Source of the DNA: Umezawaea sp049997955
GTDB taxonomy: Bacteria; Actinomycetota; Actinomycetes; Mycobacteriales; Pseudonocardiaceae
Direction of reading: 5' to 3'
NCBI GenBank assembly: GCA_049997955.1
Contig: JAEBDY010000013.1
Coordinates: 248,001 to 312,000 of the forward strand
Length of the DNA stretch: 64,000 bases
Of the stretch, positions 50,193 through 57,844 are shown in pieces (positions within the stretch are counted from its first letter, which is position 1; each line of letters opens with the position of its first letter). The notes under the pieces were generated by a model that did no database searches, was not told where the DNA came from, and saw only the letters and a program-made list of their open reading frames with translations. The translations under genes were made by a program, and so were the position numbers.

Positions 50193-51104
50193 TCACTTCC
50201 CGATCTCGGCGTGGTACTCGACGGAGTCGCCCGTCAGCTGCATGAAGGCCTGCTCGAGCGAACCGCGCTGCGGGCTCAACTCGTGCAGCACCACGCCGTT
50301 GGCGCCCGCGATGTCACCGATCTGGTCACTGGTCGCCCCGACGACCGACAGCGCGCCGTCGTCGTCGTTGCGGACGGTGTAGCCCTTGTCGACCAGCAGC
50401 GGACCGAGCTTGCTCAGGTGCGGGCTGCGCACCAGGACGCTGTTCTCGGTCGCCTTCTCGATGAACTCCGTCGTGCTGCCCTGCGAGATGATCTTGCCCT
50501 TGCCGATCACCACGAGGTCCTGCGCGGTGACGGCCATCTCCGACAGCAGGTGGCTCGACACGAGCACCGTGCGGCCCTCGGCGGCGAGGCTCTGCATGAA
50601 CTGCCTGATCCAGAGGATGCCCTCCGGGTCGAGGCCGTTCACCGGCTCGTCGAACAGCAGCACCTGCGGGTCCCCGAGCAACGCCCCCGCGATGCCCAGC
50701 CGCTGGGACATGCCCAGCGAGAACCCGCCCGCGCGCCGCTTGGCGACGGCGGTGAGCCCGACCATGTCGAGCACCTCGCCCACCCGGCGGTCCGGCAGGC
50801 CGTTCGACTTGGCCAGCCACTGCAGGTGCGCCTTCGCCGACCGGTTGGGGTGCACCCACTTGGCGTCCAGCAGCGCGCCGACCGTCCGAAGCGGACGGTC
50901 CAGCTCCGCGTACCGCTTGCCGTCGATGAGCGCCTTGCCGCTGGTCGGCCGGTCGAGACCGAGGATCATCCGCATGGTGGTGGACTTGCCCGCGCCGTTG
51001 GGCCCGAGGAATCCGGTCACCCTGCCGGGCGCGATGGTGAAGGACAGGTCGTCCACCGCCACCGTCGTCCCGTACCGCTTGGTGAGGCCGATCGCCTCGA
51101 TCAT
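50193..51104 (-). CDS. ABC-2 type transporter ATPase, copy B
   Basis: 303 residues. GPNGAGKST, FSLGMSQRLG, VLLFDEPVNGLDP and SSHLL are intact, with the C-terminal ELSPQRGSLEQAFMQLT extension. It is first gene of the four-gene set (ATPase B, permease B, permease A, ATPase A). Gene order is mirrored in the second unit (permease before ATPase), so the duplication was not a simple head-to-tail copy. MIEAIGLTKRYG begins at 51104, preceded by a GGGGGAG. Its promoter lies in 51105-51331, shared divergently with the PPOX gene. Confidence 0.93.
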   Translation of the reverse strand: MIEAIGLTKRYGTTVAVDDLSFTIAPGRVTGFLGPNGAGKSTTMRMILGLDRPTSGKALIDGKRYAELDRPLRTVGALLDAKWVHPNRSAKAHLQWLAKSNGLPDRRVGEVLDMVGLTAVAKRRAGGFSLGMSQRLGIAGALLGDPQVLLFDEPVNGLDPEGILWIRQFMQSLAAEGRTVLVSSHLLSEMAVTAQDLVVIGKGKIISQGSTTEFIEKATENSVLVRSPHLSKLGPLLVDKGYTVRNDDDGALSVVGATSDQIGDIAGANGVVLHELSPQRGSLEQAFMQLTGDSVEYHAEIGK

Positions 51105-51331
51105 GATGTCTCCCCCTGGCGGCCCGTGCCGTCCACTTGCTTCCCCGTTTGACGATCTGAATGCTGCCGTGTCGCGGGGGTCGACCGCATCGGTCGGTAG
51201 TTGATTCCTGTGTGCGACTTCAGTCTTACTGTGGCCGATACCTCGGTCGTACTAATCAGTGGTGACCCTGAGTCGTCCCCTAGGTCTTTCCGGATTTCTC
51301 TCAGGGAAGGGGGCCTCTACGGTGTGCTGTC

Positions 51332-51766
51332 ATGGGTTACACGGACGCACCTGAAGGCTGGTGGCGCGAGTTCATCTCGGCGACGCCCGCGAAGACCGGC
51401 AAGCTCGCGGTGGTCCGCAAGGACGGCTCGCCGCACGTCTCCCCGATCTGGGTGGACCTCGACGGCGGCACGCTGGTCTTCACCACCAACACCGAGTCGA
51501 TCAAGGGCAAGGCCATCGCCCGCGACGGCCGGGTCTCGATCTGCTTCGACGACGAGCAGCCGCCGTTCTCGTTCGCCACGATCAGCGGCCGCGCGGAGAT
51601 CGACGACGACCGGGAGCAGGTCAAGTACTGGGCGGGCCGCATCGGCGGCCGGTACATGGGCGCGGGCCGCGCCGACGAGTTCGCCGAGCGCAACGGCGTC
51701 GCGGAGGAGGTCGTCGTCCGCCTCCGCGACGTGGTGGTCGTCGCCAAGCTCGACGTCGCCGACTGA
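51332..51766 (+). CDS. PPOX-class F420/FMN-dependent oxidoreductase
   Basis: 144-residue split-barrel flavin/deazaflavin protein. KLAVVRKDGSPHVSPIWVDL and SIKGKAIARDGRVSICFDDE match the PPOX family of actinobacteria (pyridoxamine-5'-phosphate-oxidase-like), many of which use coenzyme F420. The substrate is unknown. ATG at 51332 follows a weak ribosome site. It is convergent with the HAD gene, whose stop lies only 4 bases away. Confidence 0.87.
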   Translation: MGYTDAPEGWWREFISATPAKTGKLAVVRKDGSPHVSPIWVDLDGGTLVFTTNTESIKGKAIARDGRVSICFDDEQPPFSFATISGRAEIDDDREQVKYWAGRIGGRYMGAGRADEFAERNGVAEEVVVRLRDVVVVAKLDVAD

Positions 51767-51769
51767 CGC

Positions 51770-52573
51770 CTAGCCGGGGAAGTACCGGTCCAGCACGTCC
51801 GCGGCGCCGTCCTCGAAGATCGTTCCGGTGACGGCGTCCGCGGCCTGCTGGACGATCGCGGGCGCCTGGCCCATCGCGACGCCGTGCGCGGCCCACCGCA
51901 GCATCTCGACGTCGTTGCTCCCGTCGCCGATCGCCAGCGTGTCGTCCGCGGACACGCCGAGCCGAACGCGCAGGGCCTCCAGTTCGGAGCCCTTCGTGAT
52001 GCCGTGCGGGTTCGCGGTCAGCCACGCCAGCGTGTGGTCGATGCTCCAGTTCGCGCCGGGCAGGTCGACGTCCACCAGCGCCAGCGCCATCTCCTCCGGT
52101 GTGCGGCCCAGCCACCGGCAGACGAGCCGGGGTGTCGGCTCCGCCACGAACTCCTCCAGGTCGACCTCGCGCAGGTGGCCCCACAGGTCGCCGTCGGGGA
52201 AGCGGCCGTACATGAGGTTGCCGACGCCGGTCAGCTCGGCGCCGTAGACCGCGCCCGGCAGCAGGTCGACCAGCCGGTCCATCACCGCGCGGGTGTCGAA
52301 CGTCGCGTGCTTGACCACGGACTTCGTCGTGGTGTCCCACCAGACCGCGCCGTTCGAGCAGAGCACGGTGGTGTTCTCCAGCGCCAGGTCCTCGGCGATC
52401 GGCATGGTGCCGGTGAGGGAGCGGCCGGTGGACAGCACCACGTGGGTGCCGTGGCCCACCGCTCGGGAGATCGCCGCTCGCACGGCGGGGGCTATTTCGT
52501 TCTCACCCATCCGGGCGATCGTGCCGTCGATGTCGAGTGCGATGAGCCGAGGGCGCCAGTCCGGTGTGGTCAC
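51770..52573 (-). CDS. Cof-type HAD-superfamily hydrolase
   Basis: 267 residues. Motif I LIALDIDGTIA, motif II Ser/Thr in VLSTGRS, a C2-type cap (about 85-190), motif III Lys in HGITKGSELEALR and motif IV GDGSNDVEMLRWA define a Cof/YbiV-type phosphatase. Members dephosphorylate sugar phosphates, pyridoxal phosphate or FMN. The start MTTPDWRPRL at 52573 is followed closely upstream by the TetR operator region, so the divergent regulator may control it. Confidence 0.9.
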   Translation of the reverse strand: MTTPDWRPRLIALDIDGTIARMGENEIAPAVRAAISRAVGHGTHVVLSTGRSLTGTMPIAEDLALENTTVLCSNGAVWWDTTTKSVVKHATFDTRAVMDRLVDLLPGAVYGAELTGVGNLMYGRFPDGDLWGHLREVDLEEFVAEPTPRLVCRWLGRTPEEMALALVDVDLPGANWSIDHTLAWLTANPHGITKGSELEALRVRLGVSADDTLAIGDGSNDVEMLRWAAHGVAMGQAPAIVQQAADAVTGTIFEDGAADVLDRYFPG

Positions 52574-52600
52574 TGCGTCAAGACTAGTCGGTGGCGCTGG

Positions 52601-52622
52601 TTAATGAATCGTGGTTCACTAA
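52601..52622. promoter_or_regulatory. Probable TetR operator
   Basis: TTAATGAA-N6-TTCACTAA is an inverted repeat with one mismatch, in an otherwise GC-rich region, ending 4 bases before the TetR start and 28 bases from the divergent HAD start. Its size and place fit autorepression by the TetR protein. Confidence 0.6.
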
Positions 52623-52626
52623 TGGC

Positions 52627-53199
52627 GTGGCGCGCCCGAAGACGATCACCGACGAACGGATCCTGACCGCGGCCATGGTCGTGATCGGCCGCCGGGGCCC
52701 GGAATTCACGATCGCGGACGTGGCCGCGGAGGCCGGGGTCTCGGTCGGCACCATCGCCCAGCGGTTCGGCTCCAAGAGCGGACTGCTCCAGGCGTTGAGC
52801 CGCCAGGCGACGCGCGTCGCCGTGGAGCGGATGAGGGACGCGGCGACGGCCGAGCCCGATCCGGTCGACGGGCTGCGCGCCGCGCTGATCACGCTGTTCG
52901 GCGAGATCGCCGACCCCGAGGTCGCGGCGAACAGCCTCGCCCAGCTCGGGATCGACCTCGTCGACCCCGGCCTGCGCGTGCTGCTGGTCGAGCACTACCG
53001 GGCGGTGGAGGACGAGCTGCACGCGCTCGTCCGGCTCGCCGACCTGCCCGGCGCACCCGACCCGGCGCTCGCCGCGCGGGTGCTCGCCGGGCTGATCAAC
53101 GGCATTTCGATGGACTGGTCGATCCGCCCGCGCGGCACGCTCGCGGGCCGGATCGCCGAAGACGTGGACGCGGTGCTGGGGACGTGGAGGAGGAGCTGA
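52627..53199 (+). CDS. TetR-family transcriptional regulator
   Basis: 190 residues. The N-terminal helix-turn-helix has FTIADVAAEAGVSVGTIAQRFGSKSGLL, a clear TetR signature. The C-terminal ligand domain is all-helical. The GTG at 52627 directly follows the operator-like palindrome, leaving almost no leader, so the mRNA may be leaderless or start within the repeat. It overlaps the SDR gene by one base (TGATG), forming a two-gene operon; the repressor probably controls that enzyme. Confidence 0.92.
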   Translation: MARPKTITDERILTAAMVVIGRRGPEFTIADVAAEAGVSVGTIAQRFGSKSGLLQALSRQATRVAVERMRDAATAEPDPVDGLRAALITLFGEIADPEVAANSLAQLGIDLVDPGLRVLLVEHYRAVEDELHALVRLADLPGAPDPALAARVLAGLINGISMDWSIRPRGTLAGRIAEDVDAVLGTWRRS

Positions 53200-54113
53200 T
53201 GGAGAAGCCGTTGCGGGGCAAGGTGGCCGTGGTGACCGGCGCGACGAGGGGCGCGGGCCGGGCGATCGCGGTGGAGCTGGGGGCGGCCGGGGCGACGGTG
53301 TTCGCGGGCGGTCGCACGACGCGGGAGAGCCGGTCGCCGATCGGCCGCGCCGAGACCATCGACGAGACGGCGGAACTGGTGACGGCCGCGGGCGGTCGCG
53401 GGATCGCGATCCGGTGCGACTTCACCGTGCCCGCGGACGTGGACGCGTTCCGCGACCGCGTCGAGTCCGAAGTGGACGGCAGGCTCGACGTCCTGGTCGA
53501 CGACGTCTGGGGCGGCGAGCTGGACGTCGAGTTCACGCCGTTCTGGGAGACCGACCTCGACCGGCAACTGGGCATGTGGCGCAACAGCATGGAGGCGCAC
53601 TTCGTGGCGCTGCACAAGCTGCTGCCGCTGGTGATCCGGCGTCCGGGCGGGCTGGTGGTCGAGGTGACCGACGGCGACGCGGACAGCCCGTACTCCGGCA
53701 TGCTCGCGTACGACTCGGTGAAGGCGGCCATCCGGCGGCTCGGGTACGCGCTCGCGAAGGAGCTGGAGCCGCACGGCGGCACGGCGGTCGCGGTGACGCC
53801 GGGATTCCTGCGCTCCGAGCAGATGCTGGAGAACTTCGGCGTCACGGAGGAGAACTGGCGGGACGCGATCGCCAAGGAGCCGCACTACGTGATGGCGGAG
53901 ACGCCGCACTACCTCGGGCGCGGGGTGGCCGCGCTGGCCGCCGACCCGGACCGGGCCCGGTTCGCGGGTCAGGCCCTGTCCTCCTGGTCGTTGATGCACG
54001 AGTACGGCGTCACCGACCTGGACGGCACCCAGCCGGACTGGGGGCGCTGGAATACCGACGTGGTGTCGACTGGGACCGCTCCCACCAGCGTGGACGCGTC
54101 GCTCTACCGGTAG
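53199..54113 (+). CDS. SDR-family oxidoreductase in a TetR operon
   Basis: 304 residues. Cofactor motif TGATRGAG, an Arg-Thr-Thr (GGRTTRESR) favouring NADP, catalytic YDSVK. The NNAG motif reads VDDVWGG, and the Ser of the triad is replaced by Thr-Asp (VEVTDGDA), as in some SDR subgroups annotated as tropinone-reductase-like or 'SDR with VWGG'. Activity remains likely but needs proof. The ATG shares a base with the TetR stop and has GGAGGAG upstream. The longer C-terminal half (about 230-304) is unusual for classical SDRs. Confidence 0.85.
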   Translation: MEKPLRGKVAVVTGATRGAGRAIAVELGAAGATVFAGGRTTRESRSPIGRAETIDETAELVTAAGGRGIAIRCDFTVPADVDAFRDRVESEVDGRLDVLVDDVWGGELDVEFTPFWETDLDRQLGMWRNSMEAHFVALHKLLPLVIRRPGGLVVEVTDGDADSPYSGMLAYDSVKAAIRRLGYALAKELEPHGGTAVAVTPGFLRSEQMLENFGVTEENWRDAIAKEPHYVMAETPHYLGRGVAALAADPDRARFAGQALSSWSLMHEYGVTDLDGTQPDWGRWNTDVVSTGTAPTSVDASLYR

Positions 54114-54200
54114 TCGACCTCCACAGGTTTCGCCCACTGGTCTGAACCAGGCATCCCGGTCGTCCGTAGGCCTGACTACGCGACGAAAGGAAGTGACGGC

Positions 54201-55202
54201 ATGAGCCGACGGATGCCCGAGGTAGCGCGAAAGCGGCGCTGGACGATCGCTGCCGGTCTCCTCGTAGTGGTTGGCGCGGGTGCCGGATCGGCGTTCGCCA
54301 TGGGTGGCGGGACCGCGGGTCAAGCCGCGTGCCAGGGCCAGAACCTCACGTTCTCCGCGGAAGGTGGTGCTCCCGGTGTCACGAGCAACCAGTTCGCGGT
54401 CGGCACCCAGCTCAAGATCACGAACCTGGACAACGCCAAGTCCACGACGGTGCCGGTCACCGGTGTCTCCGGCAGTTGCGCGCTGCTGAACCAGACCGCG
54501 ATGGACCAGGTCCGCGAAGCGGGCAAGAACGTGATCCGCAACAACAAGGTCGAGGTCGTCAGCGGTGGCCCGCCCGCGGCGCCCGCGGCGGGCCAGCCCG
54601 CCGCCGGTCAGCCGGCGGCCGGAGGCGGCGCCTCGGCGTGCCCCGGCAACCTGACGTTCTTCTCCGACACCGCGGCGCCCGGCGTGACCAGCAACAAGTT
54701 CGCCGTCGGCACCCAGCTCAAGATCACGAACCTGGACAACGCCAAGTCCACGACCGTGCCCGTCATCGGCACGTCGGCCAGCTGCGCGCTGCTGAACACC
54801 GCCGCGATGGAGCAGGTCCGCGAAGCGGGCAAGAACGTGATCCGCAACAACAGGGTCGAGGTCGTCAGCGGTGCCGCCGCGGGTCAGCCCGCCGCCGGTC
54901 AGCCCGCCGCGACCCAGCCCGCCGCGCAGCCCCCGGCCGCGCAGCCCGCGACCGGCCAGGTCGTCTGCAACGGCTCCACCGTCACGCTCTCCGGTGAGGG
55001 CGGCGCTCCCGGCGCCAGCAGCAGCCAGTTCCCCGTCGGCACCCAGCTCAAGGTGACGAACCTGGACAACAACAAGTCCACGACCGTCAGCGTCACCGGT
55101 GTCTCGGGCAGCTGCGCCCTGCTGAACAACGCGGCCTTCGAGCAGGTCCGCGAGCCGGGCAAGTTCCTGATCCGCAACGCCCGCATCGAGAAGGTCGGCT
55201 AG
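54201..55202 (+). CDS. Exported protein with three RlpA-like double-psi beta-barrel repeats
   Basis: 333 residues. A basic start and hydrophobic helix (about 14-33) form a signal peptide or anchor. Three copies of a ~75-residue module follow at roughly 45-120, 147-223 and 255-333, each with VGTQLK-(I/V)-TNLDN and GSCALLN-type elements resembling RlpA/expansin double-psi barrels. They are joined by Ala/Pro/Gln/Gly linkers (AAGQPAAGQPAA). The Asp and His of lytic RlpA are not evident, so glycan binding is more likely than cleavage. ATG preceded by AAAGGAAG. DNA repeats (starting 54399, 54705, 55035) are nearly identical. Confidence 0.75.
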   Translation: MSRRMPEVARKRRWTIAAGLLVVVGAGAGSAFAMGGGTAGQAACQGQNLTFSAEGGAPGVTSNQFAVGTQLKITNLDNAKSTTVPVTGVSGSCALLNQTAMDQVREAGKNVIRNNKVEVVSGGPPAAPAAGQPAAGQPAAGGGASACPGNLTFFSDTAAPGVTSNKFAVGTQLKITNLDNAKSTTVPVIGTSASCALLNTAAMEQVREAGKNVIRNNRVEVVSGAAAGQPAAGQPAATQPAAQPPAAQPATGQVVCNGSTVTLSGEGGAPGASSSQFPVGTQLKVTNLDNNKSTTVSVTGVSGSCALLNNAAFEQVREPGKFLIRNARIEKVG

Positions 55203-55210
55203 ACCTCCCC

Positions 55211-55254
55211 CTGCCCCGGCCGGTGTCGTGACGCGTAACGCCACCGGCCGGCAG
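55211..55254. terminator. Bidirectional terminator hairpin
   Basis: CCGGCCGGTG (55216-55225) pairs perfectly with CACCGGCCGG (55242-55251), extended by CTGCC/GGCAG on the outside. It lies between the convergent genes ending at 55202 and 55260. Confidence 0.8.
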
Positions 55255-55259
55255 GCGGT

Positions 55260-55916
55260 CTAGACGTCCCCCGGACGGACCAGACCGGTCTCGTAGGCCA
55301 GCACCACGGCCTGCACCCGATCCCGGATCTCCAGCTTCGACAGGATCCGCCCCACGTGGGTCTTCACGGTCGCCTCGGACAGGAACAGCTTCCGGGCGAG
55401 CTCCGTGTTCGACAGCCCCTTCGCGATCAGCACCAGCACCTCGCGCTCCCGCTCGGTGAGCACGTCCAGCACGGCCGCGTCCCGCAGCTCGCCGCCGCCC
55501 TCGCCGAGGAACCGGCTCAGCAGCCGCTTCGTGACGCTCGGCGAGACCACGGCGTCGCCGCTGGCCACCGCGCGCAGCGCGGACACCAGGTCACCGGGCG
55601 GGGTGTCCTTCAGCAGGAACCCGCTGGCCCCGTTGCGCAGCGCGGACAGCGCGTACTCGTCCATGTCGAACGTGGTCATGACGAGCACCTTGGACGTGCC
55701 GGCCTCGGCGATCCGCTTGGTCGCCTCCACCCCGTCCAGCACGGGCATCCGGACGTCCATCAGCACGACGTCCGGCCGCAGCTGGTCGGCGAGCTGCACG
55801 GCGTCCAGGCCGTCGGCGGCCTCCCCCACCACGTCGATGTCGGGTTGAGCGCCGAGCACCATGCGGAAACCCATGCGCATGAGCTCTTGGTCGTCGACGA
55901 GCAGTACACGGATCAC
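55260..55916 (-). CDS. NarL/LuxR-family response regulator
   Basis: 218 residues. Receiver domain MIRVLLVDDQELMRMGF with phospho-acceptor Asp in VVLMDVRMP and Lys in FLLKDTPP. LuxR-type HTH at about 150-210 (LTEREREVLVLIAKGLSN, SEATVKTHVGRILSKL). It follows its kinase by 9 bases, so the pair is an operon. Similar actinobacterial pairs often govern adjacent ABC transporters or envelope stress genes, but the target here is unknown. Confidence 0.94.
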   Translation of the reverse strand: MIRVLLVDDQELMRMGFRMVLGAQPDIDVVGEAADGLDAVQLADQLRPDVVLMDVRMPVLDGVEATKRIAEAGTSKVLVMTTFDMDEYALSALRNGASGFLLKDTPPGDLVSALRAVASGDAVVSPSVTKRLLSRFLGEGGGELRDAAVLDVLTEREREVLVLIAKGLSNTELARKLFLSEATVKTHVGRILSKLEIRDRVQAVVLAYETGLVRPGDV

Positions 55917-55925
55917 GCGACCACC

Positions 55926-57107
55926 CTAGGACGCCGTCAGGGGGAGCACGGCGCGAACCCGCCAGCCGCCACCGGGATTGGGCCCCGCTTCGAGGGTGCC
56001 GCCCAGCACGCCCGCCCGTTCGCGCATGCCGATCAGGCCGTTGCCGCCGGACACGGCCACCAGGTCGTGCGGCGTGCCGAACCCGTCGTCGGTCACCTCG
56101 ATCACGACCTTCTCGTCGGTGCGCAGCACCTTCACCACGGACTTCGCCCCGGTGCCCGCGTGCTTGAGCGTGTTGGTCAGCGCCTCCTGGACGATCCGGT
56201 AGACGCCGAGCCCGACGCCCACCGGCAGCCGCTCGACGTCGCCGTTGATCTCCAGCCGCACCGGCAGCCCGGCGGCCCGGCAGTTCTCGGCCAGGTCGTC
56301 CAGCTCCCGCGCGTCCGGCTGCGGCGTCCACTGCGTGCCGGACCCGTCCTCGCTGCGCAGCACCCCCAGCAGCCGCCGCAGTTCGGTCAGCGCCTGCCTG
56401 CCGGTGTCGGAGATCGTCTTGACCGCCGCCTCCGCCAGTTCCGGCTTCGTCCGGATCGCGTACCCCGCGCCGTCGGCCTGCACGATCATCACGCTCACCG
56501 CGTGCGCCACCACGTCGTGCAGCTCGCGGGCGATCCGCGACCGCTCCTCGCCCACCGCGATCCGCGCCTGCTGGTCCCGTTCGGTCTCCAGCAGCCTGAG
56601 CCGCTGCTCCAACTCGGAGTGGTACGCCCGCCGCGCCCCCACGAACGAGCCGAGCGCCCAGCTGAACCCGAAGAGCACCGCGACCAGGAACGTCAGGATC
56701 ACCGACACCGAGGGGTCGCCGACCCGCCACACCGCCCAGACGAGTGTGCCGACGGCCAGCGCCATCGTGTACACGAGCGCCTGCTGCTTGCCGACGTACG
56801 CCACGACCGTGTAGAGCGCGACGGCCAGGGCGAAGTCGCTCGCGCGCACCGGCAGGCCGTCCTCCAGCCCGCCGTGCGTCATCAGCTGGAGGAACCCGCC
56901 GAGCAGGATGAGGTAACTGCTGGCCAGCGGGTACTTGCGGCGGAACGCCACCGGAACCGTGAGCAGCACCCCCACCAGGAAGAGCGCTCCCGGTGACACC
57001 CTCCCGACCGCCGCGAACGCGGTCAGGTCGGCGAGGAACAGCAGCCCGGCGATCAGGGAGTCCCCGAAGACCGGGTGGGCTCGCATCCACAGGCTCAACC
57101 GCTGCAC
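55926..57107 (-). CDS. Membrane sensor histidine kinase
   Basis: 393 residues. About four to six membrane helices fill the first 155 residues, followed by a short helical linker. HisKA_3 RIARELHDVVAHAVSVMIVQ, N-box VQEALTNTLKHA, DDGFGTP and GNGLIGMRERAGVLGG are intact. Partner of the response regulator at 55260. The GTG at 57107 (QRLSLWMRAHPVFGDS) is used; no strong ribosome site is visible. Confidence 0.92.
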   Translation of the reverse strand: MQRLSLWMRAHPVFGDSLIAGLLFLADLTAFAAVGRVSPGALFLVGVLLTVPVAFRRKYPLASSYLILLGGFLQLMTHGGLEDGLPVRASDFALAVALYTVVAYVGKQQALVYTMALAVGTLVWAVWRVGDPSVSVILTFLVAVLFGFSWALGSFVGARRAYHSELEQRLRLLETERDQQARIAVGEERSRIARELHDVVAHAVSVMIVQADGAGYAIRTKPELAEAAVKTISDTGRQALTELRRLLGVLRSEDGSGTQWTPQPDARELDDLAENCRAAGLPVRLEINGDVERLPVGVGLGVYRIVQEALTNTLKHAGTGAKSVVKVLRTDEKVVIEVTDDGFGTPHDLVAVSGGNGLIGMRERAGVLGGTLEAGPNPGGGWRVRAVLPLTAS

Positions 57108-57280
57108 GTCGCAAGATTAGGTACTGGGCGAACCTCCCGCGTCGCGCCAGGGGTTGAACCTGCGTACTCCTCCAGGTTGACGACCCCGAACGCGCTCAAG
57201 GCCGCCGCGGCGGAGTTCGCCGCGACGGCCGGGGCGTTGGGCGTCGACGTGGAGGGCGCGGTGGCGGTCCCGCGCGCTGC

Positions 57281-57739
57281 CTACCTGGTCGAGTAGGGCT
57301 TCTCGATCGTGCGCGGCTCGGCCGCGGGCGGGGTCTCGACGCGCGACTTGGGGATGCCCCGGTGCCGCTCGTCGAACTGCCGGTGCTCCTCGGCCATCTC
57401 GTCCACCAGCGCCTGCTGGAGCTGCTTGTCCCTGATGCGGCCCAGGACCGCCATCGTCGCGCCGTGCGCCAGCGCGAGGAGCAGCAGCACGATGCCCAGG
57501 CGGAACACGACGTCCTGGACGGGGTCACCGGTGTCGACCTCGATCGTGGAGATCAACGCCAGCAGGCCGAGCACGACGAGGTGGAACAGCACGGCGACGA
57601 GGCGGTTCATCGACCGCGCCGACTCCTCGTTCCCGTAGGCCTTGGTCAGGTAGCTCCGGCCACTGCGGTAGATCAACTGCCCGTCGATGACGACGAGCAC
57701 CACCCCGAGAAGCAGGAAGACGGCGTAGCTCTGGTCCAT
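57281..57739 (-). CDS. Small membrane protein divergent from the dynamin cassette
   Basis: 152 residues with three hydrophobic helices (AVFLLLGVVLVVIDG, VAVLFHLVVLGLLALI, LGIVLLLLALAHGATMAVLG) and a charged cytoplasmic tail rich in Glu, Arg and Pro. Not recognised. Starts MDQSYAVFLL with GGAGGGAG 7-8 bases upstream. It is divergent from the first dynamin gene with 105 bases between, so the two could share regulation and act together at the membrane; this is inference. Confidence 0.75.
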   Translation of the reverse strand: MDQSYAVFLLLGVVLVVIDGQLIYRSGRSYLTKAYGNEESARSMNRLVAVLFHLVVLGLLALISTIEVDTGDPVQDVVFRLGIVLLLLALAHGATMAVLGRIRDKQLQQALVDEMAEEHRQFDERHRGIPKSRVETPPAAEPRTIEKPYSTR

Positions 57740-57844
57740 CGGACTGGCTCCCTCCGCGAACGTCATCGGCCGCCGAGTACCCGTCGCGGACCGGTCGAAA
57801 CCGATCGACCACCGCGTTCCACCCGGTCGTGGCACGATCTGGCC

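Noticed and set aside
46378..51104. Type VII secretion locus
   Set aside because: Only the mycosin is present; the ABC genes are ABC-2 exporters and no EccB-E, EsxA/B or PE/PPE genes were found.
57180..57296. Short plus-strand frame starting TTG ACG ACC CCG, resembling the C-terminal end of a methyltransferase-like protein
   Set aside because: No ribosome site, only about 39 codons, and its 3' end overlaps the convergent membrane protein gene. Could be a gene remnant, but not enough support to list.
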